A stretch of DNA of 49,656 bases from Chloroflexota bacterium (GTDB taxonomy: Bacteria; Chloroflexota; Dehalococcoidia; Dehalococcoidales; UBA2162): NCBI GenBank assembly GCA_016190895.1, contig JACPPR010000012.1, positions 1 to 49,656 on the forward strand, in the 5' to 3' direction. The notes beneath the pieces are model-generated. The model was not told where the DNA came from and made no database searches. It saw only the letters and a list, made by a program, of their open reading frames with translations. Numbering within the stretch: the stretch's first letter is position 1; every line of letters starts with the position of its first letter. Shown piece after piece: positions 1-7,686 of the stretch. The translations under genes were made by a program, and so were the position numbers.

Positions 1-28
1 CCGTCATTCACCCGGTAATCTCTTACAT

Positions 29-58
29 AGCATATGACTCTGAAACGGAAACAGTCAA
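29..58 (-). promoter_or_regulatory. Possible leftward promoter at the window edge
   Basis: On the minus strand TTGACT (53-58) and TATGCT (29-34) are separated by 18 bases, a sigma70-like arrangement that would drive a gene lying mostly left of the window. An ATG at 7-5 follows, preceded by GGGTGA. The rest of positions 1-94 holds no supported gene. Confidence 0.3.
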
Positions 59-94
59 TGGAGTTTTGTCGTATTCCCTAATCTAATTGCCGGC

Positions 95-631
95 TTACCC
101 CTGCTTCTTGGTGTGGTTAGGACCGATTTCAGGGTAAAGAGTAAAGAGCGGATTTGACCAGAGCTGAGTCCCGGCATCAATACCCACTTTAGTTAGCCGA
201 TAGTAGACTCGCTCCGGAGCGGCAGGATAGTTATCTTGGATTGCGGATGGCTCTGTTCTATTTGTTGGTTCGACCCAGCCCAACCGTTTAAGCACACCGA
301 AATACATCAGGAATGAGTGGTAGCGCATGTGGGTAAACTTACGGGACAGCCTCTTTAGCTCACGCTCGTAGATTCTGTCGGCTTCCTCTTCTGTAACATC
401 AGCGCCGCTTAGTACCATGCGGCTGATGATCCTTTCGGCACGCTCACGTGCCGTCGCCCGGGCCAGAGCTTCTTTATATTCGAAGTTAATGTCAGCCTGG
501 GCGGCGCCGCGGCTGGAGTCAATCTGAGTTGAGCCTTCTGGTCCATTACCCAGGAGGTACTGGCGGATAAACCAGCCGCAGCCAAACGGCCGGAGGAAAC
601 CACCCCTGCCCGGTGTCAGTCGCATTACCAT
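95..631 (-). CDS. Hypothetical protein, 178 aa
   Basis: I do not recognise this protein. Its N-terminal 35 residues are Gly/Arg-rich with aromatics. Residues about 50-105 are strongly charged and predicted helical (many Arg/Glu/Ala). The last 70 residues contain a possible winged-helix-like stretch that includes YYRLTKVGIDAG; 'RLT..G' strings are common in winged-helix proteins, which is only a hint. It starts 3 bases after the stop of the DUF192-ArdC gene and is the last leftward gene visible, so it probably belongs to the same transcript. An in-frame ATG two codons later could also be the start. No signal peptide or membrane segment is seen. Confidence 0.6.
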   Translation of the reverse strand: MVMRLTPGRGGFLRPFGCGWFIRQYLLGNGPEGSTQIDSSRGAAQADINFEYKEALARATARERAERIISRMVLSGADVTEEEADRIYERELKRLSRKFTHMRYHSFLMYFGVLKRLGWVEPTNRTEPSAIQDNYPAAPERVYYRLTKVGIDAGTQLWSNPLFTLYPEIGPNHTKKQG

Positions 632-634
632 CAG

Positions 635-2158
635 CTATGCCATCCTAGCCATTTTGTTAGTCGTTTGCTCAAGTCCATCAAAGATTTTCGCGGAGACCTT
701 ACGTATGGCTGCCAGGTTTGCTTCGAGGACTTTCTTATCCTCCGACCAGAGAGCCACATAAGGAAAAGACCGGGTACCGGTGTCGAAGCCGAAATGGGCT
801 CCGATAGTAAAGGCCACACTTTCAGCGATAGTCTCGGCATCCCGCCGGGGTATCTGGAATACTCCTTCAGAGTAGTAATGGGCTACCGCGTGAAGCACAG
901 TCTTAAGCTGCTGGGCGCGGGATTCTTCAGGCTTAACCCAGATGGTCTTCCCGAAATACATCCCCTTGATTTCAGGGTCCTGATCCGGCCGCGGCTCGAA
1001 GCTCACCTCAACTCCTTCTGCTTTAACCAGATGCATAATTTCCTTGAAAAGATCTTCATTTGCCTCGCCGGTAAGCGCTGGCACTTCGAACTCGGGGAGG
1101 GATTTACCTTCCGTCTGGCTGAGATCAAACACGTGGACCACTTTGAAATAGAGTGGTCTTAAGCCACCACGTTCCCGCTCTCCTTCTTCACTTTCGTTTT
1201 CTTCAGGTGGGGCAGTCTTAGCTCCCTTGGGAGGCATGCAGGGCGCCAGAATAGCGATCCCCTTCTCTCCTTTCTTAACCCAACGGCCCACATCTCTCCA
1301 TGTGCCGAAGCCAGCGACCCGGGTAGCATCCGGCTTCTGGAGCATTATCAGTATCAGGTTGCCGATGCTGTAGTCGTGGAACTTCGCCATCGTGAGCAGG
1401 AAAGCGCGGAAATTGTCGCTCTGCTGGATGCCGTCGACGCCCTCTTTGAGTCTCTTTAGAACCTCATCGATCTTGCGCTCTTTTGTCTCCGGCTCAACGG
1501 CGAAATTGTAATCCGGTACCGGAGCGCCAAACCATCGGAGCAGCTTATAGTCTCCGGGAGAGATTCTTTCGCAGATTTCACCCACTTCATGGGAATCACC
1601 ACAGACGGCACATCTTATAGCAGTGGTCCGGCCTGCTTTCTCTCTCCTCGCGGGTTCAGAGAGAAGAAGCGCCTTATTGCGGTCGGTAAACATTGAGCTG
1701 GCCACATCTTTAACCACTCCCACCATGAAAACGCCCATTAGAGTAACCCCCATAAAGGAAACCATGGGGGAAACCCAGTCAGGGGCTGCCGGTACTTCCT
1801 GAAGAGGCAGGCTATCAGCTGAGGCCCGGCTGCCGCTATCAATACCTTCAAGTTCACCAGCGTTAACTTCGAGAAAGTAGCAAGCCGGCAAAGTCGAGCT
1901 CACATGGTAGCCAGGCTGGACATTGCGGTAAACCTCGGTGACCACTAATTCTTCGTTAAGAAAAGCGATATCAAGAGGGAAGAGCATCGGTTCGGTAGTG
2001 ACAGTGACAGTCTGCTCAAAGCCCAGGTCGAAGAGCATGCCCGTGCCCTGTGGTATTTCGGGAATGCCACCCAGTCCCTGTGTCAGTTCCCAGGGAGCTT
2101 GAGCCAAACTGGTCAGCCATTCCTTATCTGAAATTCTTACTGTTAGTTGTCCCGCCAT
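635..2158 (-). CDS. DUF192 / TM / ArdC-like antirestriction fusion
   Basis: A 507-residue multi-domain protein. Residues about 5-105 match DUF192 (GTGMLF, then PLDIAFLNEELVVTEV, with the P-G spacing typical of the fold). A Met-rich hydrophobic segment at about 131-152 could cross the membrane. Residues 183-196 hold a CxxC...C putative metal site. Residues about 228-310 match the N-terminal ssDNA-binding domain of ArdC antirestriction proteins (GFGTWRDVGRWVKKGEKGI). Residues about 375-470 match the ArdC zincin domain. The zincin motif is HAVAH (423-427) instead of HExxH, so the catalytic Glu is Ala, while the downstream AETIAES (third-ligand region) is kept. ArdC proteins protect incoming mobile DNA. 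DUF192 is usually secreted and of unknown role. The fusion order is unusual, and protease activity is probably lost. Confidence 0.75.
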   Translation of the reverse strand: MAGQLTVRISDKEWLTSLAQAPWELTQGLGGIPEIPQGTGMLFDLGFEQTVTVTTEPMLFPLDIAFLNEELVVTEVYRNVQPGYHVSSTLPACYFLEVNAGELEGIDSGSRASADSLPLQEVPAAPDWVSPMVSFMGVTLMGVFMVGVVKDVASSMFTDRNKALLLSEPARREKAGRTTAIRCAVCGDSHEVGEICERISPGDYKLLRWFGAPVPDYNFAVEPETKERKIDEVLKRLKEGVDGIQQSDNFRAFLLTMAKFHDYSIGNLILIMLQKPDATRVAGFGTWRDVGRWVKKGEKGIAILAPCMPPKGAKTAPPEENESEEGERERGGLRPLYFKVVHVFDLSQTEGKSLPEFEVPALTGEANEDLFKEIMHLVKAEGVEVSFEPRPDQDPEIKGMYFGKTIWVKPEESRAQQLKTVLHAVAHYYSEGVFQIPRRDAETIAESVAFTIGAHFGFDTGTRSFPYVALWSEDKKVLEANLAAIRKVSAKIFDGLEQTTNKMARMA

Positions 2159-2512
2159 CTACTCATCATCTCCAAAGGCTTCTCTTATTTCCTCATCGGT
2201 AGCCTCTTTGTACTGAGTCTTGGGCCTCAGGAAATCCTGGCTGTTAAGCCGGTTGAAAAGGTCATCAATCATCTCCTTAGGAAGACGTATCTCGGCAAAT
2301 GACCTTTTTACCTTTTCCCTCCATTCAGCGTCGGTAATGACACCCTGTCCCATAAACAGAAGCTTCATCATCGTCATCAGGTGGTTCATGGCAGCTGCAA
2401 TTGGCAGGTGCCCGGATTGAGGCTCCTGCCAGACTAAATCACGGATTATCCACCGGTCCACAGTCGGGTTCTTGGCCAGAATCTCCTCAATTTCATCTCT
2501 CCATTTTGCCAT
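2159..2512 (-). CDS. Hypothetical protein, 117 aa
   Basis: Unrecognised, mostly helical and charged protein. A central stretch (about residues 40-58, including NHLMTMMKLLFMGQGVI) is hydrophobic and Met-rich, recalling the anchors found elsewhere in this cluster, but it is short for a membrane span. The C-terminus is acidic. Its ATG overlaps the TGA of the preceding gene (TGATG) and its stop abuts the start of the DUF192-ArdC gene, so the three genes are probably translationally coupled. No catalytic motif is visible. Confidence 0.65.
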   Translation of the reverse strand: MAKWRDEIEEILAKNPTVDRWIIRDLVWQEPQSGHLPIAAAMNHLMTMMKLLFMGQGVITDAEWREKVKRSFAEIRLPKEMIDDLFNRLNSQDFLRPKTQYKEATDEEIREAFGDDE

Positions 2513-2808
2513 CAGCTCCTCCTGTTGATCTTGTTCAGTATCTTTTCCAGGTCCATCTGCTTCGCTTCGTAGTCTTGCGTACCGATATCCGAGCCGCCGA
2601 ACATGGCCACGTCAAAATTACGGTGCCATGTGGCTGAAGCCTTGAAATCGGTCTTCTCTTCGAACTTCTTGCCCCGAGCAGCCTTTGCTTTCATACCGGG
2701 CGGGGCAATAACCGACATACCCTTGAGAAAAGACTCGCTGGTGGTATCCTCCCGGTATCTTACCGGGGCATTACCACCAAACTCTTCATGGTTAGCGTAT
2801 TTACCCAT
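2512..2808 (-). CDS. Hypothetical protein, 98 aa
   Basis: Unrecognised small soluble protein, rich in Lys, Glu and Gly, with no Cys and no membrane segment. The C-terminal 25 residues (AKQMDLEKILNKINRR) look like a short amphipathic helix. It begins 2 bases after the stop of the tyrosine recombinase and overlaps the next gene by one base in a TGATG junction, so it is embedded in the leftward operon. Nothing in the sequence indicates a function. Confidence 0.6.
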   Translation of the reverse strand: MGKYANHEEFGGNAPVRYREDTTSESFLKGMSVIAPPGMKAKAARGKKFEEKTDFKASATWHRNFDVAMFGGSDIGTQDYEAKQMDLEKILNKINRRS

Positions 2809-2809
2809 C

Positions 2810-3496
2810 TTAGTTTCCTCCTTGCCACAGCTTCTCGTACCATTCCTTTTGTTCCTCGCCTGACACCTTCCGGTATTTCATGGTAGTGGTAATGCTCTGA
2901 TGGCCCAGATGTTCCTGAAGCAATCTCAAGCCGTCTCCGGAATCGTCAAGTTTCACAGCATGAACGGCGAAGGCATCCCTGAGCTGGTGGGGACTGACGT
3001 TGTGCTGTTTACCGCTTTCCACGTTGACCAGCTTTGGCAAACCCGCCTTCTCGGCGCAGTCTCTGACTATTTGCCAGGCCCGATGACGGGTTAAAATGAA
3101 AAGATAATGTTCACCACTCTTTTCTTTAGCTCCACCGCGGCTAATGTATTCTTTGACCAGAGCCAGGGTGCTCTTATCCACCGGCAGCGACCGGTAGCGG
3201 CGATGCTCTTTCTCCTGGGCGACGGCCTTATCGACCTTCAGTCCACAGACCGGGCAGAACTTGTGCATCTTACCCAAGCTGGCACCGCACTCAGAGCAGG
3301 ACAACTTTATCCTGGCTTTCAGGTGTTCGATGGTCACCGTGCCCTGTTTGAAGTCGATGTCATTCACCCTGATGCCCAGCGCTTCCGAGACGCGGCAGCC
3401 AAGGTGAAAAAGGAGCCGTATCAGGAGCTTGTCCCGCAGGTACTCTGCTGCCTGCTCAAGCCTCTCGATCTCTTCCGGCTCAAGGTAGGCTTTCAT
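2810..3496 (-). CDS. Tyrosine recombinase with inserted zinc ribbon
   Basis: Site-specific tyrosine recombinase, 228 aa, essentially only a catalytic domain. Arg I is R35 (GCRVSEAL), the HxxR box is SPHQLRDAF, followed by LGHQSITTTMKY with the second His and the nucleophilic Tyr. Between the two strands that carry the catalytic Lys (TVTIEHLKARIKL and RYRSLPVD) sits a four-Cys zinc ribbon, CSEC at 67-70 and CPVC at 81-84. There is no N-terminal SAM-like core-binding domain; the ORF opens further upstream, but the earlier reading is antisense-like and Asp-rich, and the ATG at 3496 overlaps the stop of the preceding gene (ATGA). A second recombinase in an element that already has a serine integrase suggests a role other than integration, such as dimer resolution or local rearrangement (inference). 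Confidence 0.85.
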   Translation of the reverse strand: MKAYLEPEEIERLEQAAEYLRDKLLIRLLFHLGCRVSEALGIRVNDIDFKQGTVTIEHLKARIKLSCSECGASLGKMHKFCPVCGLKVDKAVAQEKEHRRYRSLPVDKSTLALVKEYISRGGAKEKSGEHYLFILTRHRAWQIVRDCAEKAGLPKLVNVESGKQHNVSPHQLRDAFAVHAVKLDDSGDGLRLLQEHLGHQSITTTMKYRKVSGEEQKEWYEKLWQGGN

Positions 3497-3972
3497 ACTT
3501 CTTCGGTTCCTTCGTTCATCTGCTGTGTCATCGGCATAATCATCCCCAGCATCATAACCATCATCAGCATCGGCAGCATGGATGAGAACATATCCCCACC
3601 GCCGCTCGTATTTCCCGAGACGATGATGACATTGTCCTGCTCGGCTACGGCATTGGTATCTTCGATCCACACCCTGAGTCCGTAGGTGCCGTTGTCGATA
3701 CCGCCCAGGGATTTGGCGATGAGGATGAAGTCAACCTCGCCGCTCCCATCGGCCGGCGTTGAGGCGGCAAGCAGTTGCACTTCGGCCTCTCCTACACACG
3801 AGTTAACCAGGTGCTTGCCGAGGATGTTAGTGTAGTAGGGGCCGGCGAGCAGTTTCACCGCAGTATTCACGCCGACAACGTACTTGAACGAGACGGTCAC
3901 CCGGACCTTCTCCCCGACGTTGAACATCGTGGGCTCGAGAGCCATTGGAGTGAAGACAATATCGAGCGTCAA
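3493..3972 (-). CDS. Ig-like beta-sandwich protein with Met-rich C-terminal anchor
   Basis: 159 aa. Residues about 10-122 form a beta-rich, CARDB/Ig-like module (FNVGEKVRVTVSFKYV...NGTYGLRVWIED), similar in layout to the two genes upstream. A Ser/Gly linker (SGNTSGGG) leads to a Met-rich hydrophobic segment, MFSSMLPMLMMVMMLGMI, almost identical in pattern to the two small proteins at 12,965-13,411. The start is a TTG preceded by AGGAGG at a 5-base spacing, and it yields the same MTL- start as the neighbouring paralog. It probably displays the beta domain on a membrane or particle surface (inference). The stop overlaps the recombinase start. Confidence 0.75.
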   Translation of the reverse strand: MTLDIVFTPMALEPTMFNVGEKVRVTVSFKYVVGVNTAVKLLAGPYYTNILGKHLVNSCVGEAEVQLLAASTPADGSGEVDFILIAKSLGGIDNGTYGLRVWIEDTNAVAEQDNVIIVSGNTSGGGDMFSSMLPMLMMVMMLGMIMPMTQQMNEGTEEV

Positions 3973-3981
3973 ACTATCCTC

Positions 3982-4584
3982 CTAGACCTTGGCGAAATCG
4001 GATATCTTGAACTCAGTGATATTCGGCTGGATTCCGGCGATGGTCAGTGCATTCTCATAGCCGAACAGGTAAGGCGTGGTAGCTTCACCGGCGATGCTGG
4101 GACTGCCCCCGAAAATCTTGACGTAGATATCATCCCAGTTGGTGCCGATACCGGTCGGGATGGTGAACGTATACGAATCGCTGACATTCGGAGACGATGG
4201 GGGAGAGGTCACCTGGGGCAGGTTAAATGTGGTCCTCTGCACCAGCCTCTCGTCGAATCCGAAAGTTCCGTAGATTCCCAGGCAGTAATAACCCGTTACT
4301 CCGGTAATCGCCGGCCCGGTGTACTTGAAGGATATGGTTACCTTCAGCCTGTCACCGGGAGCCACGGCCACCTGCTTGGGCGCCGGGTTCATGTACGCGA
4401 GCGGGACGTAGACTCCGCCGGCCATGGTATAAAACTTCTCGGTATACTGGTCGTAGAAGATGCGCTGACCCGTCTGCGGGTCCACGTACCAGCCGGGCAA
4501 AAGCAGGGCCTGCTCCGGTGGGTTCGCGCCATCCTGCAGTACTCGAATCGTCTTGAGACCTAGATCCAGTGTTTTCAGTGTCAT
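3982..4584 (-). CDS. Beta-sandwich surface or structural protein, 200 aa
   Basis: Beta-rich protein with the pattern 'VAPGDRLKVTISFKYTG', matching the Ig/CARDB-like modules in the genes on either side. Its C-terminal tail ITEFKISDFAKV is homologous to ISDFRIMDYIKV of the next gene upstream, which suggests a shared docking or terminal strand. The N-terminal 70 residues carry WYVDPQTGQRIFYDQYTEKFY, which resembles a Tyr-rich beta hairpin. There is no signal peptide. The RBS GGAGG lies 5 bases before the ATG. Spacing is 9 bases to the following gene. It is probably a component of the same assembly as its neighbours; the specific role is unknown. Confidence 0.7.
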   Translation of the reverse strand: MTLKTLDLGLKTIRVLQDGANPPEQALLLPGWYVDPQTGQRIFYDQYTEKFYTMAGGVYVPLAYMNPAPKQVAVAPGDRLKVTISFKYTGPAITGVTGYYCLGIYGTFGFDERLVQRTTFNLPQVTSPPSSPNVSDSYTFTIPTGIGTNWDDIYVKIFGGSPSIAGEATTPYLFGYENALTIAGIQPNITEFKISDFAKV

Positions 4585-4594
4585 GTTTTCCTCC

Positions 4595-4984
4595 TTAAAC
4601 CTTGATGTAGTCCATGATGCGGAAGTCGGAGATAGCCGGCTGGGGCGCGGCGGCCAATTCCACCGTCTTCGTCATCTCGTCATCGAAATGCCATAAGCTG
4701 TCGGCGCCGTACCAGTAGCTGTAAGCGTGTATGGTCACTCTCCCGCCGGGCATGGTAAACGAGCCGTAGAATGAAAACGTCTCGCCCGGATTGACATTAG
4801 CGTTCTCTACCGGAAAGTCGATATAGGTGCCCGGGGGAAGACCGGCATACTCGGGGACACCCACGACCTTGATACCGACAGGAGATGAGTAGAGGTTCTT
4901 GATCCTGACAGTAACGTTTACCAGCTCTCCCGCGGCCGCCTGGGCAGGAGCAACTATTTCGACAATATCGGCATACTGCGCCAT
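4595..4984 (-). CDS. CARDB/Ig-like single-domain protein, 129 aa
   Basis: A single adhesion-like Ig module: 'AGELVNVTVRIKNLYSSPVGIKV' is the typical first strands of CARDB-type domains, followed by the NPGETFSFYGSFTMPGG box. It ends with ISDFRIMDYIKV, shared with the 200-aa neighbour. There is no signal peptide, so if exported it must leave by a non-Sec route or by particle assembly. The RBS GGAGAG precedes the ATG at a suitable distance. Together with the two genes downstream it forms a set of three related beta-sandwich genes that probably arose by duplication. Confidence 0.75.
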   Translation of the reverse strand: MAQYADIVEIVAPAQAAAGELVNVTVRIKNLYSSPVGIKVVGVPEYAGLPPGTYIDFPVENANVNPGETFSFYGSFTMPGGRVTIHAYSYWYGADSLWHFDDEMTKTVELAAAPQPAISDFRIMDYIKV

Positions 4985-4994
4985 TCATCTCTCC

Positions 4995-5336
4995 TTACCT
5001 GGCAAGACTCATTCCGAAGAGCGAACCCAGCGGAATATATACAAGCGCCCGCCCGGCTTCATCGAGACCGGTCACATTCAAACTGGCCCCGGCTACCCAG
5101 GAGGCAATCCCAACGATGATTACTAATATGGATCCCCACCAGGGAATCGGCGATGTCTTCCGGAGCTCGGGGCTATGCCCCACGGCGCGACAGCAGGTGG
5201 GGCACTCGGAAGCATTGCCGGCGATGTTTACCCCGCAGTCCGGGCAATAGTAGTACCGTACCGGCGTCCTGGGATGTCTGATTGCCGTCGAAACAGCGTA
5301 GGCCATGAAACGCGGCACCGTCTTGAGCGATGTCAT
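4995..5336 (-). CDS. Zinc-ribbon membrane protein, 113 aa
   Basis: Residues 28-50 hold a zinc ribbon (YYCPDCG...CPTCC). After a short linker come two hydrophobic stretches, about 66-84 (WWGSILVIIVGIASWVAGA) and about 95-113, likely membrane segments. The ATG overlaps the stop of the subtilase gene (ATGA), with GGGGG seven bases upstream. Zinc-ribbon/TM proteins of this type are common as uncharacterised membrane proteins. Here it sits between the protease and the beta-sandwich genes and may help anchor or organise the complex (inference). Confidence 0.7.
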   Translation of the reverse strand: MTSLKTVPRFMAYAVSTAIRHPRTPVRYYYCPDCGVNIAGNASECPTCCRAVGHSPELRKTSPIPWWGSILVIIVGIASWVAGASLNVTGLDEAGRALVYIPLGSLFGMSLAR

Positions 5337-6595
5337 AGCAGAACCCCCTTCATCATTCCGATCATGGTAGTAGCCATCATCAGGGCGCTCATGGCGCCGC
5401 TCACGTCGCCGGACGGCGTCCCCAGTTCAGCCACCTGCCCGAGCATAGTGCCCATGGCCGGCAGACCGAAGCCGTAGGCATTGTCTTTGTTCACCGGCGC
5501 CCCCTGGGGCTTGGCAGAGAAGTAGAGGGCAAACTGGCGGGCATCGGTCCAACGAAACAGCCAGCCTTCGCCATAAGCCCGCCGTCCGCTCTCCCAGAGG
5601 AGTCCGGCCAGACCTGAAAGCGTGGGCGCGGCAAAGCTGGTTCCCGACTTCACCAGGTACTCGTCATCGGCCTGGTGGCTGGCCATCTCAAGGTTGGTAC
5701 CCCAGATGACAAAGTCGGGTTTGGTTTCACCCTGCACCGTGGGGCCGCGGGAAGACTTCTCCCAGACAGCCAGCTCACCTGAAGTTTCCACAGCGCCGAC
5801 TGCAACCACTTGCGGGTCGCAGGCGGGCAGCATTACCGTGGTCATCTTCGGGCCGGAGTTGCCGGCCGCCGCGATAACGTCCAGACCATACTCAAGGCTA
5901 GCCTGGCGGCAGGCCGCCCGGACCGGGTTATCGGGGTCGCCGTCATCCTCGCCGCCCAGACTTAGATTGATGATATTGGGGTACATCTCGTCTGTCGGCC
6001 AGAGTCCCTTCGTTCTCGCCCGGGCGGCCAGGTCGCAGACACGGTCTATGGCGAGCACGATACCTTCGTCGCTGCCGATTCCTTCGTCGTTGATCACCTT
6101 GATGTTCATCAAGGACGCGCCCGGCGAAACCCCGGCTTTCTCGCCCAGGGCGTGCATGCCCCCGGCGACCGCGAAAGCCACCTGTGTCCCATGACCGAAG
6201 ACATCGCCAGGGGTTGGCGAATCGGTGAAGTTAGCCTCATAGACCACCTTGTTCGCGAGGCTCTGGTGCGTCTTCCTGATGCCGCTGTCAAGCACCGCCA
6301 CAGTGAGTCCGACCCCGGTGAGCGGCGGCGAGAAGTAGGAGCGGAGCAGGTGAAATACGTCGGAAATCGTTTCCACGGCCGGCGGCGCTTCCGTCATCTG
6401 CTCGGTCTTGTACTCCCTGATTGGTTTGACCAGCAATCCGGAATTAGCAGAGAGGACTCTTGCCTGACCATCCGTCAGATCGCAGAATACCTGCCCGAGC
6501 AGTTTTGTCCTTGCTATGCTGGCAGCCCCGATTCTCTTAAGCTCAACCTCAAGCTGAGCCGGGGACAAACCCTTCGACGTTATCGAGTAGCGCAT
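5333..6595 (-). CDS. Subtilisin-like (S8) serine protease with Met-rich C-terminus
   Basis: 420 aa. The catalytic triad is complete: Asp103 (VAVLDSGI), His135 (FGHGTQVA), Ser320 (SGTSFAAP), with oxyanion Asn246 (AAAGNSG). Residues 1-75 are a probable pro-region or inhibitor-like domain. No signal peptide is visible. The C-terminal 25 residues (SGAMSALMMATTMIGMM) are hydrophobic and Met-rich, like the anchors in neighbouring proteins. An ATG two codons earlier (6601) is possible, but GGAGG is better spaced for the start used. Being inside a run of structural-type genes, it may be a maturation protease for the assembly or a surface protease. Substrates are unknown. Confidence 0.88.
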   Translation of the reverse strand: MRYSITSKGLSPAQLEVELKRIGAASIARTKLLGQVFCDLTDGQARVLSANSGLLVKPIREYKTEQMTEAPPAVETISDVFHLLRSYFSPPLTGVGLTVAVLDSGIRKTHQSLANKVVYEANFTDSPTPGDVFGHGTQVAFAVAGGMHALGEKAGVSPGASLMNIKVINDEGIGSDEGIVLAIDRVCDLAARARTKGLWPTDEMYPNIINLSLGGEDDGDPDNPVRAACRQASLEYGLDVIAAAGNSGPKMTTVMLPACDPQVVAVGAVETSGELAVWEKSSRGPTVQGETKPDFVIWGTNLEMASHQADDEYLVKSGTSFAAPTLSGLAGLLWESGRRAYGEGWLFRWTDARQFALYFSAKPQGAPVNKDNAYGFGLPAMGTMLGQVAELGTPSGDVSGAMSALMMATTMIGMMKGVLL

Positions 6596-6610
6596 TTTCA
6601 TCCCTCCTCG

Positions 6611-6886
6611 TTACCATGTTTTGACTATCTTGGCGACCACACCGGCTCTATCCGGGTCCTGGTCTAAATATTCGACCAGCACATAGTCTCCAATGGCGAT
6701 GCGCCCGGCCACCCACTCGTCCCGGACATGCTGGGTGATGTAGCAGTCTAATGTGTAGTCGGTGCCCTGCCAGTTTCTTCTCACGGTCGCCGGCTTGACA
6801 GCACCTACATTGACTGCTTGCAGTATCGCCCAGCAGCCGAATACCGGCGGCACAAACCTGGGTAATCCTTTAGTGAGCAGGCTCAT
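6611..6886 (-). CDS. Hypothetical beta-rich protein, 91 aa
   Basis: Unrecognised small protein. The N-terminal 30 residues (LPRFVPPVFGCWAILQAVNV) are moderately hydrophobic. The remainder ends in a strand-rich stretch, GDYVLVEYLDQDPDRAGVVAKIV, that looks like a small SH3-like or OB-like barrel and could bind a partner (weak inference). The start is placed at the ATG that overlaps the upstream stop (TAATG) with GGAGG seven bases before it; longer readings run back into the upstream gene. It lies between the fibre-like gene and the protease in the same operon. Confidence 0.65.
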   Translation of the reverse strand: MSLLTKGLPRFVPPVFGCWAILQAVNVGAVKPATVRRNWQGTDYTLDCYITQHVRDEWVAGRIAIGDYVLVEYLDQDPDRAGVVAKIVKTW

Positions 6887-7686
6887 TACATTTCCTCCAG
6901 CATAAAGTCGTAGTCCAGCGCCATGCCGTTGTCGGCAGACCGGTTGCTCTGCAGTTCCACCCTCACCGAATCGTGAATGCCCACCGTCCCGTTGACTATC
7001 CACAGGCCGTCGGGATCAGTACCTTTGTTAAAATCCTCCTGGTAGACTTTCCGCTCGACGCCCTTTACCCGCATATATAGTCTGACGGTTACTCTTCCTC
7101 CCGGAGTGAAACTGTGTACGCTCAAAAGCAATGAATGGAGCTTTTTCTTTGCGCCGTTGAGACCAATAGTCGCCACGTCGGCGCCGGTCTCGCCGCTGGT
7201 GGCCGTTCCGGAGTTCCAGTTGGCGGTGACCGTGCCGGATGCCGGAGCTTCTCCGGACAGCCTGTCAAGTTTTGATTCAATGGAGTCGAGTAGGCTTTTC
7301 AGCGCTTCCAGCCCTGAAGTCCCGTCATCGAGCTTCGCCTGGATTGCGTCGGTGAGAGCCTTCAGAGCCGCTAAACCGTACGTTCCGTCGGTTAGCTCTC
7401 CTGCCAATGAATCAATGAGCGTCTTGAGAGCGGGGAGTCCGGCTGTGCCGTCATCCAGTCTCGTCTCAACTTCATAAACAAGAGCCCTTAGAACGGATAG
7501 GCCGTAGGCGCTACTGTTCAGGTCGCCTTCTATGGCATCCAGCAAAGTCTTCAATGCCGCCAGGCCGTGAGAGCCATGAGCCAGCAGGTTGTCTACTATC
7601 GCTTGCAGGCTGTGGACGGACCGGTTGAAGGTCTCGGCATTGTCCTTGTTCTTGAGCTCGGCGATGGCGCCTTCGAAATCCATCAT
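6886..7686 (-). CDS. Fibre-like protein: helical 21-aa repeats + beta-sandwich head
   Basis: 266 aa. Residues about 30-140 contain five 21-residue repeats of the form GTxGLxALKxLxDxIxxxLDD, predicted to build a rod-like helical bundle or trimeric coiled coil. They are followed by a Gly/Ser/Thr linker and a beta-sandwich C-terminal domain (GGRVTVRLYMRV... to DYDFMLEEM). Helical rod plus beta head is the usual architecture of phage tail fibres and viral spikes. No signal peptide. The ATG overlaps the stop of the upstream FN3 gene (ATGATG), with GGAGG seven bases upstream. Receptor binding or particle-surface display is inferred from architecture only. Confidence 0.75.
   Translation of the reverse strand: MMDFEGAIAELKNKDNAETFNRSVHSLQAIVDNLLAHGSHGLAALKTLLDAIEGDLNSSAYGLSVLRALVYEVETRLDDGTAGLPALKTLIDSLAGELTDGTYGLAALKALTDAIQAKLDDGTSGLEALKSLLDSIESKLDRLSGEAPASGTVTANWNSGTATSGETGADVATIGLNGAKKKLHSLLLSVHSFTPGGRVTVRLYMRVKGVERKVYQEDFNKGTDPDGLWIVNGTVGIHDSVRVELQSNRSADNGMALDYDFMLEEM

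Noticed and set aside
665-1162. Plus-strand ORF of 165 codons
   Set aside because: It is antisense to the DUF192-ArdC gene, lacks an RBS and any family resemblance.
3107-4563. Long plus-strand ORFs opposite the recombinase and beta-sandwich genes
   Set aside because: Composition is that of antisense GC-rich DNA; the minus-strand genes have motifs, RBS and overlapping starts.
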